This document shows, piece after piece, positions 1-7,618 of a DNA stretch of 64,000 bases. Source of the stretch: Planosporangium thailandense (GTDB lineage: Bacteria > Actinomycetota > Actinomycetes > Mycobacteriales > Micromonosporaceae); the NCBI RefSeq assembly GCF_011947195.1, contig NZ_JAATVY010000004.1, forward strand, positions 1-64,000, in the 5' to 3' direction. The position numbers and the translations under genes are program-made. The notes under the pieces are model-generated. The model did not search any database and had not been told where the DNA came from. It saw only the letters and a program-made list of their open reading frames with translations. Numbering within the stretch: the first letter of the stretch is position 1; every line of letters begins with the position of its first letter.

Positions 1-189
1 CGGTCGGCCGGTACAGGGGAGTGCGAAGGCGGCCGGTACTTCTGGTGTTCCGACCTGGTGATCGTGCCCGCGCCTGGCGTGCAAGCAATGCTCGACGCTG
101 TCGAAGAGTTGGTCCGGTCGGGTGAGATCGATGTCGTGTGCAGTGAGGTTGTCGGCCCGACCGATGATGCGGCGGGGCTGAGTGACTAG
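1..189 (+). CDS. hypothetical protein, C-terminal part (gene begins before the window)
   Basis: The frame is open from base 1 to a TAG at 187-189 and encodes 62 residues. It is clearly paralogous to the C-terminal half of the protein at 5568-5936: both contain GGRYFWCSDLVIVP and then GVQAMLDAV with a near-identical tail. I do not recognise a named family. The small acidic fold and the presence of two diverged copies in an accessory region would fit an immunity-type or island cargo protein, but that is only a guess. The start codon lies outside the window, so length and completeness are unknown. Confidence 0.7.
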   Translation, partial: RSAGTGECEGGRYFWCSDLVIVPAPGVQAMLDAVEELVRSGEIDVVCSEVVGPTDDAAGLSD

Positions 190-368
190 CTGGGTGACAA
201 CGGGGAAGGACGCCGGTGGACACCCACGGACGTCAACGGACCGTTCGAGCAGCTCAGCGGGTAAGGAAGCGCAGTTCAACGAGCGTTGATCGTTGCTTGG
301 GGGTCAAGGAGTCGTCGGTTGCGTGTCGCCCCGACCGGCCGAGGGTGAGTTCCGAGCATGGTGAAGGT
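190..368. repeat. degenerate intergenic repeat, partner at 5391-5560
   Basis: The 180 bases after the stop of the first gene resemble those after the stop of the gene ending at 5390. Both begin CTGGGTGAC-ACGGGGA, continue with a diverged GGACG-CGG stretch, and share a GATCGTTGC-GGGTC-AGG-GTCGTTGG block further on. The genes upstream of the two copies differ, so the intergenic tail has been duplicated or recombined independently. No gene is seen in it. Confidence 0.5.
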
Positions 369-1043
369 CTACGGGCCATGCTTCCTCCAGACCAGGGAGT
401 AGCGCCACAACAGATGCCGGCGGTAGCGGACACCGGGGAGTTGGCGGCGGGCGACCCGTCGCATCTGGCCGAAGGTCACTGGCGGCGGCCAGACCATGGG
501 CGACGGATGTTGCCAGTGGGTCTTGCCGAGGCGGTAGGCACGGGACGCGATGGTGGCCGCCAGGTCGAGGGGCAGGCTCGCTGGTAGTTGCCCGCGTGCC
601 AGTCCGATGATGGCGAGCGTGCCGCCGGGGCGAAGCAGCATCGCCATCCGGTTCAATGCGGTGGTGGCGTCCATGTGGTGCAGCGTGGCTACCGCGGTGA
701 CGAGGTCGAAGGCGTTGGGCTCAAAGTCATGGGTGAGGACATCGCCGAGGAGGTAGGTGATCCGGCCGTTCGGATCCTGCTTGCGGGCGTGGTCGATGCT
801 GGTCCGGTCGAGGTCGATACCGGTTACGTGCGGGACGAGTTCGCGCAGCTGACGGGTCAGGGTGCCTTCGCCGCAGCCGACATCGAGTGCTTGTTGGCAC
901 CCATCCGGGACAGCCTGAAGGATCACCGGGTGATAGTGGATGTTGTGGTTCCAGCGCGAACGCTGGCCGACTTGGTCATCGATGGCGGGAACGTCAGCTG
1001 CGCCGTCGCCCGGTTGACGCCTCGCGGCCTCCATGGCGCACAT
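369..1043 (-). CDS. class I SAM-dependent methyltransferase
   Basis: The product is 224 residues. It has the motif I glycine-rich loop DVGCGEGTL (about residues 55-63), the acidic GIDLD ribose-binding segment (about 75-79), and LLGDV and LRPGGTL segments typical of Rossmann-fold methyltransferases of the UbiE/Methyltransf_11 type. The C-terminal 60 residues are basic and aromatic (FGQMRRVARRQLPGVRYRRH), as in many small-molecule methyltransferases. The substrate cannot be predicted. The start is ATG at 1043; a second in-frame ATG lies three codons later, and neither has a strong ribosome-binding site. It stands alone, with no operon partner. Confidence 0.85.
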   Translation of the reverse strand: MCAMEAARRQPGDGAADVPAIDDQVGQRSRWNHNIHYHPVILQAVPDGCQQALDVGCGEGTLTRQLRELVPHVTGIDLDRTSIDHARKQDPNGRITYLLGDVLTHDFEPNAFDLVTAVATLHHMDATTALNRMAMLLRPGGTLAIIGLARGQLPASLPLDLAATIASRAYRLGKTHWQHPSPMVWPPPVTFGQMRRVARRQLPGVRYRRHLLWRYSLVWRKHGP

Positions 1044-1450
1044 AGCCGAATCGTGTCAGAGGTGCGCAAGGACCGCGAGAATCGGTGACGCGGCCCGTGC
1101 CGATGGGGAGGCCGACTTCGAGATCGAGTCCTGGCGGCGGTACAGCTGAGAAGTACAGCAACCGTGCCGGCCGAAGGTGGCTGGAGTCGGACCGAAGACG
1201 GCGGCTCACCTCGTGTACGACCGTAGTTGGCCTTACTGCCGATATTTGGCACGGAAGGGGTCACTGGCGGGGTGCCGGGGGCGAGGTGTACGGACTTCGC
1301 GTCGCACAAATTGATCTTCGAGTACTGAAGGCCGCGCCTGTCCGTGCCGGCGGTGGCCAGGTCACCACGGCACCGCCAGAGGCCAGGCGCGGTGGGCTCA
1401 GTCGTTGTCGGGTAGCGGTCGAGGCGCGGGTCCAGCGACGGCCAGTCGGA
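1044..1450. other. intergenic region without a convincing gene
   Basis: No frame here has the character of a protein gene. It holds one copy (1140-1164) of a paired repeat: GTACAGC followed 13 bases later by GTACAGCAACCG, also found at 4658-4682. The stretch around 1235-1268 faintly resembles 10425-10470, which also lies on the flank of the second GYD-domain gene. This suggests that the two GYD loci share duplicated surroundings. Confidence 0.5.
1140..1164. repeat. GTACAGC tandem pair, copy 1
   Basis: GTACAGC occurs twice with a 13-base period and the second unit ends in AACCG. The same arrangement is at 4658-4682. It differs from the TGTAGCA pairs next to the tRNA fragments but has a similar layout, so it may be another protein-binding arm of an integrated element. 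Function is inferred only from layout. Confidence 0.4.
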
Positions 1451-1771
1451 TCAGGCGCCGGGCGCGCGGTAGTCGACGGTCTGCTTCACCGCTTGGTCGA
1501 CTTCTGCCGGGGTCAGCAGCACCACCGTCTTGGTGGTGGCTCCACCGGCTGCGCCTACTGCGAAAGCGACGGCGGCGGCGGCTTTGTTGTCGGGCAGTTC
1601 GCAAATCAGATACACGTCGGGCTCGCCGAATCCGAAGTCGAACGACTCAAGTCGCCCGCCGACACTCTCGGCCGCCTTCCGGACCGCCTCGACTCGCCCG
1701 CTGCCCCCGTCCTTGCGCAGTCCGCGGAGTCCGTCGAGCGTGTAGGTCGACTGGATGAGGAATCTTGGCAT
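1451..1771 (-). CDS. GYD domain-containing protein (copy 1)
   Basis: The product is 106 residues and starts MPRFLIQSTYTLDGLRGL, the usual beginning of the GYD family of small ferredoxin-like-fold proteins. The later GEPDVYLICELPDNKAAAAV segment is also typical. ATG at 1771 is chosen over an upstream GTG because GGAGGGGG lies a suitable distance before it. The length equals that of its paralogue at 9893-10213, with which it shares most residues. The family has no settled biochemical function. The gene is monocistronic, and the two copies about 8 kb apart sit in the same orientation inside the repeat-rich part of the window. Confidence 0.85.
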   Translation of the reverse strand: MPRFLIQSTYTLDGLRGLRKDGGSGRVEAVRKAAESVGGRLESFDFGFGEPDVYLICELPDNKAAAAVAFAVGAAGGATTKTVVLLTPAEVDQAVKQTVDYRAPGA

Positions 1772-2112
1772 CGCGATCACCCCCTCCAGCCGAGCGTAGC
1801 CGCCGGAGGCATTCCGGCCGAAACGTCCAAGCTGTGACAGACCCGCACCATTTGAGATTCCGACGACGGGGAAGGGGTCTTATGGCGCCGGCCGAGAGGC
1901 GTGAAGAGTCGAGCGCTGAGGGGCGGGACCGTCGACCCGACCTGCGGGCAGCGGGCCGACTCCGGGTCGCCACGAAGCGCGAGAACGGCCGGCCGGCGTG
2001 TAGCACCGGCTGTAGCAACGGCAGTGGACGATCACGGATCCGCGCGGTCGGCACGGGGCGTTGTTCCGACTCCACGGACGGAAAGCGCGGCCACAGCGAC
2101 AGTTGCCCGGAA

Positions 2113-2156
2113 CTTACAAGCGGGGGTCGCTGGTTCGAACCCAGCCGCGCCCACCA
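2113..2156 (+). other. tRNA 3'-half fragment, putative attachment site 1
   Basis: The sequence runs from a CTTACAA anticodon loop through a GCGGG stem half, a GGTC variable region, a GCTGG-TTCGAAC-CCAGC T-arm, and a CGCGCCC acceptor strand, then A and CCA. It reads as the 3' half of a tRNA with anticodon TAC (valine). The bases just before the loop (CCGGAA) cannot form the matching CCCGC anticodon-stem strand, so it is not a whole tRNA. Such 3' identity segments are left by tyrosine recombinases that use tRNA genes. A TGTAGCA pair with a 12-base period lies at 1999-2020, and an integrase remnant lies at 2212-2335. Confidence 0.75.
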
Positions 2157-2211
2157 GGTAGTACTCTCCGGATCGTGGCCCCGGCCAGGGGCCTGACATC
2201 CAGTTCTGACA

Positions 2212-2335
2212 TCAGCCGGCCCCGCCGAACGCCTCGCCGAGGGACCGCAGCGCCTTCGTCTGCTCCTCCATGGCCGAGCGCGTAGATCGTCATGGTGACA
2301 TTAATGTGGCTGTGGCCGGCGATCGCATGGCGATG
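2212..2335 (-). pseudogene. tyrosine recombinase (integrase) C-terminal remnant
   Basis: Read on the minus strand, this stretch encodes AGHSHINVTMTIYA. This matches the conserved GHSsixxTmxxY box of phage-type integrases, including the terminal catalytic Tyr. After a frameshift the next frame continues MEEQTKALRSLGEAFGG to a TGA at 2212-2214, which is a normal integrase tail. Nothing recognisable of the Arg and HxxR regions remains upstream, so only about 40 codons survive. The dead gene ends 56 bases from putative attachment site 1, which is where an integrase gene normally sits. Confidence 0.65.
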
Positions 2336-2345
2336 TGCGGGGGAC

Positions 2346-2386
2346 GGCCCGGCATTGCGCAGCACAGGCGACGGGATGACTCCTCG
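2346..2386. repeat. 41-bp dispersed repeat, copy A
   Basis: It is identical to 17422-17462 except for three transitions, in the same orientation, and contains the block CACAGGCGACGGGA. Copy A lies directly upstream (in coding sense) of the integrase remnant. Copy B lies in a gene-poor stretch 15 kb away. This suggests that both are relics of related mobile elements. Confidence 0.6.
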
Positions 2387-2438
2387 ACGGGGCGCTTGAG
2401 CGGTACCACATCTACCGGCGTGCGCAGCTAACAGCGGA

Positions 2439-3299
2439 TCAGATGAGGAAGAGTCCCCTGGTGATCGTCGCGGTACCGCCGACCAGGACCACTGAGCCTG
2501 CAAGGCCGGAACGGGTGTTGGCAGCGATGGTGGCAGGTTCGCCGAGCGAGTCGCCCATGTCGACGTCCAGCGTCGAGAAACCGCGGTCGGCGAGATGTGC
2601 GGCCAGGCAGGCGGTGCTGTTGGCGTTGGCAATGTCTTCGGGGACACCGATCGAGGGGGCGAACATACGGGCCGCTGCGCGTCCATCTGGTGACGGTGTG
2701 CTGTAGACGTAGCAGCCCAGCAATCCCGACCGGTCGCAAGCCTCCCGTAAGCGGAGCATGTTGGGCGTCAGATCCGCCAGGATCCCACGATCAGAGACTT
2801 GCACCAGCATCCGGGGCCGTCCCACTGAAGCGATGTGGCACCGTGCCGACGCCTCCCCAGCATCAATGTTCAATGCGGATAGGACGGGTTCGCGCTCTGC
2901 CGTGGTGGGGGCGCGTAGTTCGACGGGCCCGGGATCGAAAACAGCGTTGTATCCGCCATCACGGGCGGTGGCCTCGCCGAGGAAGGTCCGGCCACCAGAC
3001 CGCAGAACAGCCTTGTACTCCCGCATCCGGGCACGTGCGGCGAGCACCGCTAGCGCGGCCACAGTGCCGTGTCCGCAGGCGGGCAACTCTCCGGTGGCGG
3101 TGAAGAAACGCAGCGACACGGTCGGACGGTCGGGCCCGTGTTCCTCGGTCGAGATAAACACGACATGCGATGTGCCGGCCGCGACCGGCACTGCACGACG
3201 CTCGGCATCGCTCAAAGCCGTCTCATCGACCACTGCAGTTGGACTCCCGCCTCGCCCAGCGCGCTGGCAGGCGTGGACGATCGTAACGTGGAGACTCAT
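2439..3299 (-). CDS. PhzF family protein, catalytic Glu not conserved
   Basis: The product is 286 residues, a normal length for the PhzF/DapF-like isomerase family. The family signatures are CGHGTVAAL (about residues 75-83) and the C-terminal segment ARMFAPSIGVPEDIANANST. The family's catalytic Glu normally lies in a SET-aF box near residue 45. Here the box reads GTSHVVF, so residue 45 is His, and normal isomerase chemistry is doubtful. It may be a binding protein or act differently. The start is ATG at 3299 and the gene is monocistronic. Small tRNA-fragment sites lie on both sides (2113 and 3454), so it may be cargo of one former element. Confidence 0.8.
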   Translation of the reverse strand: MSLHVTIVHACQRAGRGGSPTAVVDETALSDAERRAVPVAAGTSHVVFISTEEHGPDRPTVSLRFFTATGELPACGHGTVAALAVLAARARMREYKAVLRSGGRTFLGEATARDGGYNAVFDPGPVELRAPTTAEREPVLSALNIDAGEASARCHIASVGRPRMLVQVSDRGILADLTPNMLRLREACDRSGLLGCYVYSTPSPDGRAAARMFAPSIGVPEDIANANSTACLAAHLADRGFSTLDVDMGDSLGEPATIAANTRSGLAGSVVLVGGTATITRGLFLI

Positions 3300-3453
3300 G
3301 AATACGGGAGGCTAGCAACAAGAGAGCGGATTTAGCTGACATCTACGGCTGACATCAACCGTGGCGGTTGATCGCGGACCAGCCTGGACTGATGGAGCCG
3401 TCAGCTTGGACGTGAGGGATCTCGGCGGACGCTGCGGATCACGTCAGAAGAGC

Positions 3454-3497
3454 CTTACAAGCGGGGGTCGCTGGTTCGAACTCAGCCGCGCCCACCA
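3454..3497 (+). other. tRNA 3'-half fragment, putative attachment site 2
   Basis: It is the same 44-base segment as site 1, with one C-to-T change in the T-stem (CTCAGC instead of CCCAGC), and it ends in CCA. The upstream flank differs from the other copies (AGAAGAGC). The TGTAGCA pair lies downstream at 3546-3566, whereas at sites 1, 3 and 4 it lies about 110 bases upstream. Site 2 may therefore be the opposite end type of an element. Confidence 0.7.
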
Positions 3498-4043
3498 CGG
3501 TTCAGCAGGTCTTTCACTCCGGGGAAGACCGCAACGGAGATCATCTGTAGCAGCGCCTGTAGCAATGGCAGCTCAGTCGAGGTGGTCGTCAAGGCTGCCC
3601 TGCCGGGCCGCGCAAGCTCCGCCGCTTGGGCGTCGTGATCGCCCGGCCGACGGCTGGCCGGGAGATCACGCCAACGCCCAGCGGCACGTCGCAGACAGCA
3701 GACAGCAAGCGGGCCGCCGACGTACGACAGCGCCGAGGGCACCTGATCGGGGCGGGCCGGCCCGACGGCGAGCTGGGCGCGCGGCGGGCAGCCACGCCGC
3801 GCCGTAGCGCGGGTCATGGTCCGCAGTGGGCGGGTGGTCGGCGTGGGCGTCCCACGGTGCCTGATCGTCCACGCCACCTGCCCGGCCTCCAGGACGCGTC
3901 GCGTCGGCTGCGCCGATGGCCTGCGGCCACCCTGGACCCCGGCCGGGCGTCGAGGATCTTGGCACCTATCCGGGGGACGGGGAGCAGTGCGGCGAGCAGG
4001 ACGGCGCCTGCTCGTGTCGTAAGGTGCCCGGCATGCGTCGCCT
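3498..4043. other. intergenic region, no gene seen
   Basis: Only a TGTAGCA pair (3546-3566) and GC-rich sequence with no protein-like frame were found. Short open frames on both strands are dominated by Arg/Ala/Pro and look like chance frames of high-GC DNA. Confidence 0.5.
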
Positions 4044-4445
4044 CTACTTCGGGTCCAACTGGCGCAGCCGGCGGATGGAGTCATGCCTGGCAAGTCGGGT
4101 GAGAATAGCGGTAGTTGCGTCCGGGATATCTACTTTCAGAGACTTGACTGCTGATCTCCCAATCTTCCAGCCAGCGAACATGAGGATCCATGCTGGTACC
4201 AAGCTGGCGTGGTTGAGGAAAGTCGGGTTCTGGTTGGTCGTCATCATGCGGACGCCGCCGATCGCGACTGCCAATAATCCGACGGCAAACCCGGCGAGCG
4301 ACAGCCGCTCACCTCGCACGAGGGACGGATAGCAACGGTGCCCGCGAATCCGTTCCGACAAATCGTGGTCGGCTGTCGCCACGGCTCCTCCGATGCCGCA
4401 GATAATTCCCGCCGAGCTGGTGGCGCCCCGACGGCGTCCCGGCAA
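4044..4445 (-). CDS. small two-helix membrane protein, unknown function
   Basis: The open frame gives up to 133 residues. Two hydrophobic segments are seen, LSLAGFAVGLLAVAIGGV (about 49-66) and SLVPAWILMFAGW (about 81-93), followed by a basic cytoplasmic-type tail rich in Arg and Lys. No family is recognised. The start is uncertain: in-frame GTG codons at about residues 22 and 43 are possible and would leave the two helices intact. The gene lies between gene-poor stretches in the accessory region, with no operon partner. Confidence 0.5.
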   Translation of the reverse strand: MPGRRRGATSSAGIICGIGGAVATADHDLSERIRGHRCYPSLVRGERLSLAGFAVGLLAVAIGGVRMMTTNQNPTFLNHASLVPAWILMFAGWKIGRSAVKSLKVDIPDATTAILTRLARHDSIRRLRQLDPK

Positions 4446-5042
4446 CGCATGTCACCAGAACGATGATCTTAATAGCACCTTCGCCCGGCTGTAGCCAGAG
4501 CGAAGGTCCGCCGCGGCCAACCGGGCAGCCAAGTCGCTGGACGACGGTGGACATCAGCGAAGTCCGTTAGGCGTCGACGACGATTACGACCACGCAGGTC
4601 CAGAAACCGCTGCCGACACATGACGCCCACACCGAGGAGTCGTCTGAAGCGCAGCCCGTACAGCAGCGAAGTACAGCAACCGACGGCACCGCACGAGACC
4701 ATGAGGAACCGCAACAGCCCGTCTGGCCTCCGACGGGACCTCATGGGACCAGATTGCCCGTAGCTCACACCGACTTGTGTGATGGGTGGCAGGAGATCAG
4801 GGTCTGCAGCCAGGATCTTCGAGGTGGTGGCCGGGGTCGCTCGGTTCACACCTGCCGAAGCGATCAGTTGCTCGGGGTGACAGCAACGCTGGCTGTAACC
4901 GAGGTGGTCAACCTCGGTCGGCGCAGTCCTGATCGGGCGGTTCGCCGCACCTCGGGGCCGGCATCGGGCGTACGAGTCCGTCGGGCGCGGGGACGCTGAA
5001 AGTATCCAGAAGGGCTGTCGTGGGTCCGCGTAGCCTGACACC
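4446..5042. other. intergenic region with one GTACAGC pair, no gene seen
   Basis: About 600 bases without a supported gene. It contains the GTACAGC pair at 4658-4682, matching 1140-1164. A 194-codon minus-strand frame is open but has no domain-like features and an atypical composition, so I do not call it. Confidence 0.45.
4658..4682. repeat. GTACAGC tandem pair, copy 2
   Basis: GTACAGC and GTACAGCAACCG are spaced 13 bases apart, matching 1140-1164 with only a few differences in the spacer. The context is a gene-poor region between integration relics. Confidence 0.4.
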
Positions 5043-5390
5043 GTGCTGATCAAGTTGATGGGCGATTACAGCTGCTGGCCCTTGTGGATTCGCGACGAAG
5101 ACGACGGGGTCTTCTACCCGCGTGATCCTGCCACGCTCGGGCTGGGCGCCAGCCTCATCGGACGGTTGGCGGCGTGGCAGCAATGGCACGAATCCATGGT
5201 CAACGTCGCCGACCCTAACGACAGCAGGCCTGTCACCGAGGCCGAGTGGGAAGCCTTCGCCAACGAGGGCCGCCTACTGGCGGCGCGGGTCGCTGAAGAG
5301 CTTCCTCACGCAACTGCCTGGTTTTACCAGGATCCCCAGCCGCATTCTGAAGTAGACGCCCTCAGGCGACGTCGAGCGGTGGGTGACTAA
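5043..5390 (+). CDS. conserved actinobacterial hypothetical protein
   Basis: The product is 115 residues and begins MLIKLMGDYSCWPLWI from a GTG at 5043. The N-terminus and the later WEAFANEGRLLAARVAEELP segment resemble a widespread actinobacterial family of unknown function. No membrane helix, signal peptide or metal site is seen. The last dozen residues (ALRRRRAVGD) are atypical and read into the sequence shared with the repeat after the first gene of the window, so the C-terminus may be a recombination joint. No operon partner is close. Confidence 0.7.
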   Translation: MLIKLMGDYSCWPLWIRDEDDGVFYPRDPATLGLGASLIGRLAAWQQWHESMVNVADPNDSRPVTEAEWEAFANEGRLLAARVAEELPHATAWFYQDPQPHSEVDALRRRRAVGD

Positions 5391-5567
5391 CTGGGTGACG
5401 ACGGGGACGGACATCGGCGGACGGCCACGGACCTTGGTGGACCTTTGTCGCAGGTCGAGCTGCAGGGAGCCGCAGGCCTAGCGACCGTGATCGTTGCCTC
5501 GGGTCCAGGGGTCGTTGGCCGCGGTCATCGCAGCGCCTGACTACGGTCGTCGTGCCATCATCGCCTC

Positions 5568-5936
5568 GTGAGTAACGACTCCAGGTGGACGCATGAGTTG
5601 GATGGCGCGACGGTCCAGTTCATGCCGGGGAAAGACAATGACCCGGAAACTGTGGAGAACACCGACGCGCACATCTATCTCCGCGACAGCACGCACCGGT
5701 ACGCCACGTTCATGACCACGAACGAGATCGCTCGCGTTCTTCAACGGTGGGCCGATACGGGGGAGGGTGGAGGTGGTCGGTACTTCTGGTGTTCCGACCT
5801 GGTGATCGTTCCGAGGCCGGGGGTGCAAGCGATGCTTGACGCTGTCCAGGAGCTGGTTCGCTCGGGCGAGATCGCCGTTACATGCAGCGAGGTTATGGGT
5901 ACGGGAGATGACGCAGCGCACGCCAGCAAGCCGTGA
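5568..5936 (+). CDS. hypothetical protein, full-length paralogue of the gene at 1-189
   Basis: The product is 122 residues from a GTG at 5568 (MSNDSRWTHELDGATVQF). It is soluble and acidic, with a central THRYATFMTTNEIARVLQRW and a conserved GGRYFWCSDLVIVP block. The second half matches the truncated gene at the window start. No named domain is recognised. The two copies are about 5.6 kb apart, on the same strand, and differ enough to be old duplicates or separate acquisitions. The next feature downstream is attachment site 3. Confidence 0.65.
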   Translation: MSNDSRWTHELDGATVQFMPGKDNDPETVENTDAHIYLRDSTHRYATFMTTNEIARVLQRWADTGEGGGGRYFWCSDLVIVPRPGVQAMLDAVQELVRSGEIAVTCSEVMGTGDDAAHASKP

Positions 5937-6078
5937 TCGTTGCCTAGGCATCAGGGCCCGCACCTGTAGCAGCGCCTGTAGCAACGACGGCGGACCGCCA
6001 CAGAAAGCGGTGGACCGGCTAAGCGATCGGCGCGAACCCACGGACATGCGCAGTGCCGACGAGGACAGGTGCCCGGAA

Positions 6079-6119
6079 CTTACAAGCGGGGGTCGCTGGT
6101 TCGAACCCAGCCGCGCCCA
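6079..6119 (+). other. tRNA 3'-half fragment, putative attachment site 3
   Basis: It has the same anticodon-loop to acceptor sequence as site 1 but ends CGCGCCCA without CCA (TACC follows). A TGTAGCA pair with a 12-base period lies at 5965-5986, about 110 bases upstream, as at sites 1 and 4. It forms the left end of the 283-bp direct repeat. Confidence 0.75.
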
Positions 6120-6265
6120 TACCTGATGGCCTGGGTATCTCCCCGGGTCATCGTTTGTTTTCCGCGATCTTTGCCATCGTCTGTCGTTGACCTCCGACGC
6201 CCCGGTTGACCGTGGTTCGCCGGAGGATGTCGCACGCGGAGCGCACGGACGACGCGGTGAGCGGG

Positions 6266-6352
6266 TCAGTTCCCGTCTCGGAGCCGCGATCGCGCTTGGT
6301 TGACCAGCTCCTGGTGCTCGGGGGAGAGCGGCTCGACGAGCGCCCGTTCGAG
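6266..6352 (-). pseudogene. truncated 3' end of a small conserved gene (intact copy at 8641-8880)
   Basis: On the minus strand the frame encodes LERALVEPLSPEHQELVNQA and then the RSRLRDGN tail, identical to the C-terminus of the protein at 8641-8880. Upstream of 6352 the similarity stops within the codon run, so about 50 N-terminal residues are missing. It is a gene fragment left by the repeat-forming event. Confidence 0.75.
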
Positions 6353-6621
6353 CCACAAGGGAACTGGGTGTAGTGGTGCTCGGTCGTGTTCCGCGCGGCC
6401 CGGGCCGGCGCGCCGCAGCGGAAGGCGAGAGGCGCGCCGTGCCCTGGCCGTGACGGTCGTAGCTGGCCACAGTAGGCGGAGATGGTCGCCGAGCGGGCGA
6501 CGACGACGGGGCGGATTGAAGAAATTGATAGCGATGTGTGACTGGTCGACTCTGGCCCCGGTTCGGTGGCCTGCCGGCGTTATGGGTGGGCGGCCCGTCG
6601 AGGCACGGCTAATGTGCGACC

Positions 6622-7041
6622 ATGGGGCCCGACGTGCCGAAGGTGATCAAGCTTGTTGCCAAGTCTGATCTTGTTGCGCTGAGCGAGAAGGCGCGTGCGC
6701 TGCATCTGGGCGTTGGTCGGCGTGCCGATTGGTTGACTGAGTATGTTGCAGAATCCTCGAACGGAGCGCTCTGGGCGATCCTTCAAGAAAGCCATCCACA
6801 GCGGTGTTACCGGTGCCAGATCGTGATCAGGCGCAGCGGCGACGGGATCGAGAACTTCCTGCTCGATGTGCTGCCCGACGACTTCGAGCAACTGCCAAAT
6901 CTGCCTGAGGAACGCTTGGTGCAGCTCACTCGATGGGCGTTGAGCCACGTTCCAGTTAGCCCGCTACCGGCCGAGTACCTGGCGGAGTGGGACAGGGCCG
7001 CGCCCGGATGTGCGACCGTCGAGAAGTCGAAGTCGCGCTAA
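6622..7041 (+). CDS. hypothetical protein
   Basis: The product is 139 residues, starting MGPDVPKVIKLVAKSDLVAL from ATG at 6622. It contains a YRCQIVIRRSGDGIENFLLDVLPDDFEQL segment (shown only in part here as RCQIVIRR), mixed alpha/beta in character and soluble. No named family is recognised. It is the first gene inside the 2.4-kb segment bounded by the 283-bp direct repeats, together with two VOC or glyoxalase-type genes and two gene relics, so it may be element cargo. No ribosome-binding site is obvious. Confidence 0.6.
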   Translation: MGPDVPKVIKLVAKSDLVALSEKARALHLGVGRRADWLTEYVAESSNGALWAILQESHPQRCYRCQIVIRRSGDGIENFLLDVLPDDFEQLPNLPEERLVQLTRWALSHVPVSPLPAEYLAEWDRAAPGCATVEKSKSR

Positions 7042-7062
7042 ACCGGGGAACGAAAGCTCCTT

Positions 7063-7200
7063 GAGGGCCTGCCCCACCCGGACGATTTGGATGGTCACTT
7101 CATGGTCGATCCTCGAAGTTCGGCTTCTACGCTACGGACTGCTACCGCCTGCTCGGTGAGAACAACCTGGCCGAGATGTACGCCCACGAGATCATGAGAG
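7063..7200 (+). pseudogene. frameshifted remnant of an XRE-type regulator C-terminus
   Basis: One frame reads GLPHPDDLDGHFMVDP and, after a one-base shift, the next reads KFGFYATDCYRLLGENNLAE then MYAHEIMR. These two blocks are adjacent in the C-terminal part of many actinobacterial helix-turn-helix regulators with TPR-like repeats. The rest of the gene is absent. The relic abuts the start of the VOC gene at 7213, so a deletion probably joined them. Confidence 0.55.
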
Positions 7201-7212
7201 TAGGTTTCGTCA

Positions 7213-7593
7213 ATGGCATGTCGTATCAGTGAGCTCGTGCTCGGTTGCCGCGACCCCGAGGTGCTGGCGCGGTTCTGGTGCGAGGTCCTGGACTTCGTAG
7301 TGCTCGATCGCGAAGCGGACGGCAGTCTCGAGATCGGGCCGCGCGAAGGGTTCGGTGGCCCGCAGCCGACGATCATCCTCAGCCGCAGGGACAAGCCGGA
7401 GCAGGGGAAGCCCCGGCTGCACATCGACGTCAACGCCACCGACCGCGATCAGGACGCCGAGCTCGAACGCCTCCTGAAGCTCGGGGCGCGCCCGGCCGAC
7501 ATCGGTCAGACCGGCGAGGAGCCCTGGCACGTTCTTGCCGACCCCGAGGGCAATGAGTTCTGCCTGCTCAAGGCCCGCCTCAACCCGCTCTGA
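7213..7593 (+). CDS. VOC family protein (glyoxalase-like)
   Basis: The product is 126 residues. It has the vicinal-oxygen-chelate fold pattern: ISELVLGCRDPEVLARFW at the start (first beta-alpha unit), RLHIDVNATD in the middle, and a DPEGNEFCLL end. The last block, with Asn-Glu-Phe-Cys, is characteristic of the Glyoxalase_6 subgroup common in actinobacteria, which includes many enzymes of unknown substrate and some resistance-type binding proteins. It starts at ATG 7213. The neighbours are a regulator relic upstream and an HD-domain relic downstream. Confidence 0.85.
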   Translation: MACRISELVLGCRDPEVLARFWCEVLDFVVLDREADGSLEIGPREGFGGPQPTIILSRRDKPEQGKPRLHIDVNATDRDQDAELERLLKLGARPADIGQTGEEPWHVLADPEGNEFCLLKARLNPL

Positions 7594-7618
7594 CGGCTCT
7601 GTGTCCCCCGGTGCGGCC

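Larger units (their letters stand above)
6070..6352. repeat. 283-bp direct repeat, left copy
   Basis: It is nearly identical to 8445-8727 at a constant offset of 2375 bases, with only scattered substitutions. The repeat carries the tRNA fragment (6079-6119), a following spacer, and the 3' end of a small minus-strand gene. It stops exactly inside that gene: the left copy diverges after 6352 while the right copy continues as an intact gene. This looks like a duplication flanking a 2.4-kb segment, with the left end truncated by recombination. Confidence 0.85.

Noticed and set aside
2113-2156. Complete tRNA-Val gene at the first fragment
   Set aside because: The 5' half and the anticodon-stem partner are absent, so it cannot fold as a whole tRNA.
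2061-2285. Short frames over the tRNA fragments that read as GSNQRPPL-type or CPELTSGGRWFEPSRAH peptides
   Set aside because: These are translations of tRNA 3' sequence and recur at each fragment. They are a well-known annotation artefact and not proteins.
4469-5053. 194-codon minus-strand frame in the 4446-5042 gap
   Set aside because: The composition is chance-like, there is no recognisable motif or ribosome-binding site, and it contains the GTACAGC repeat pair.
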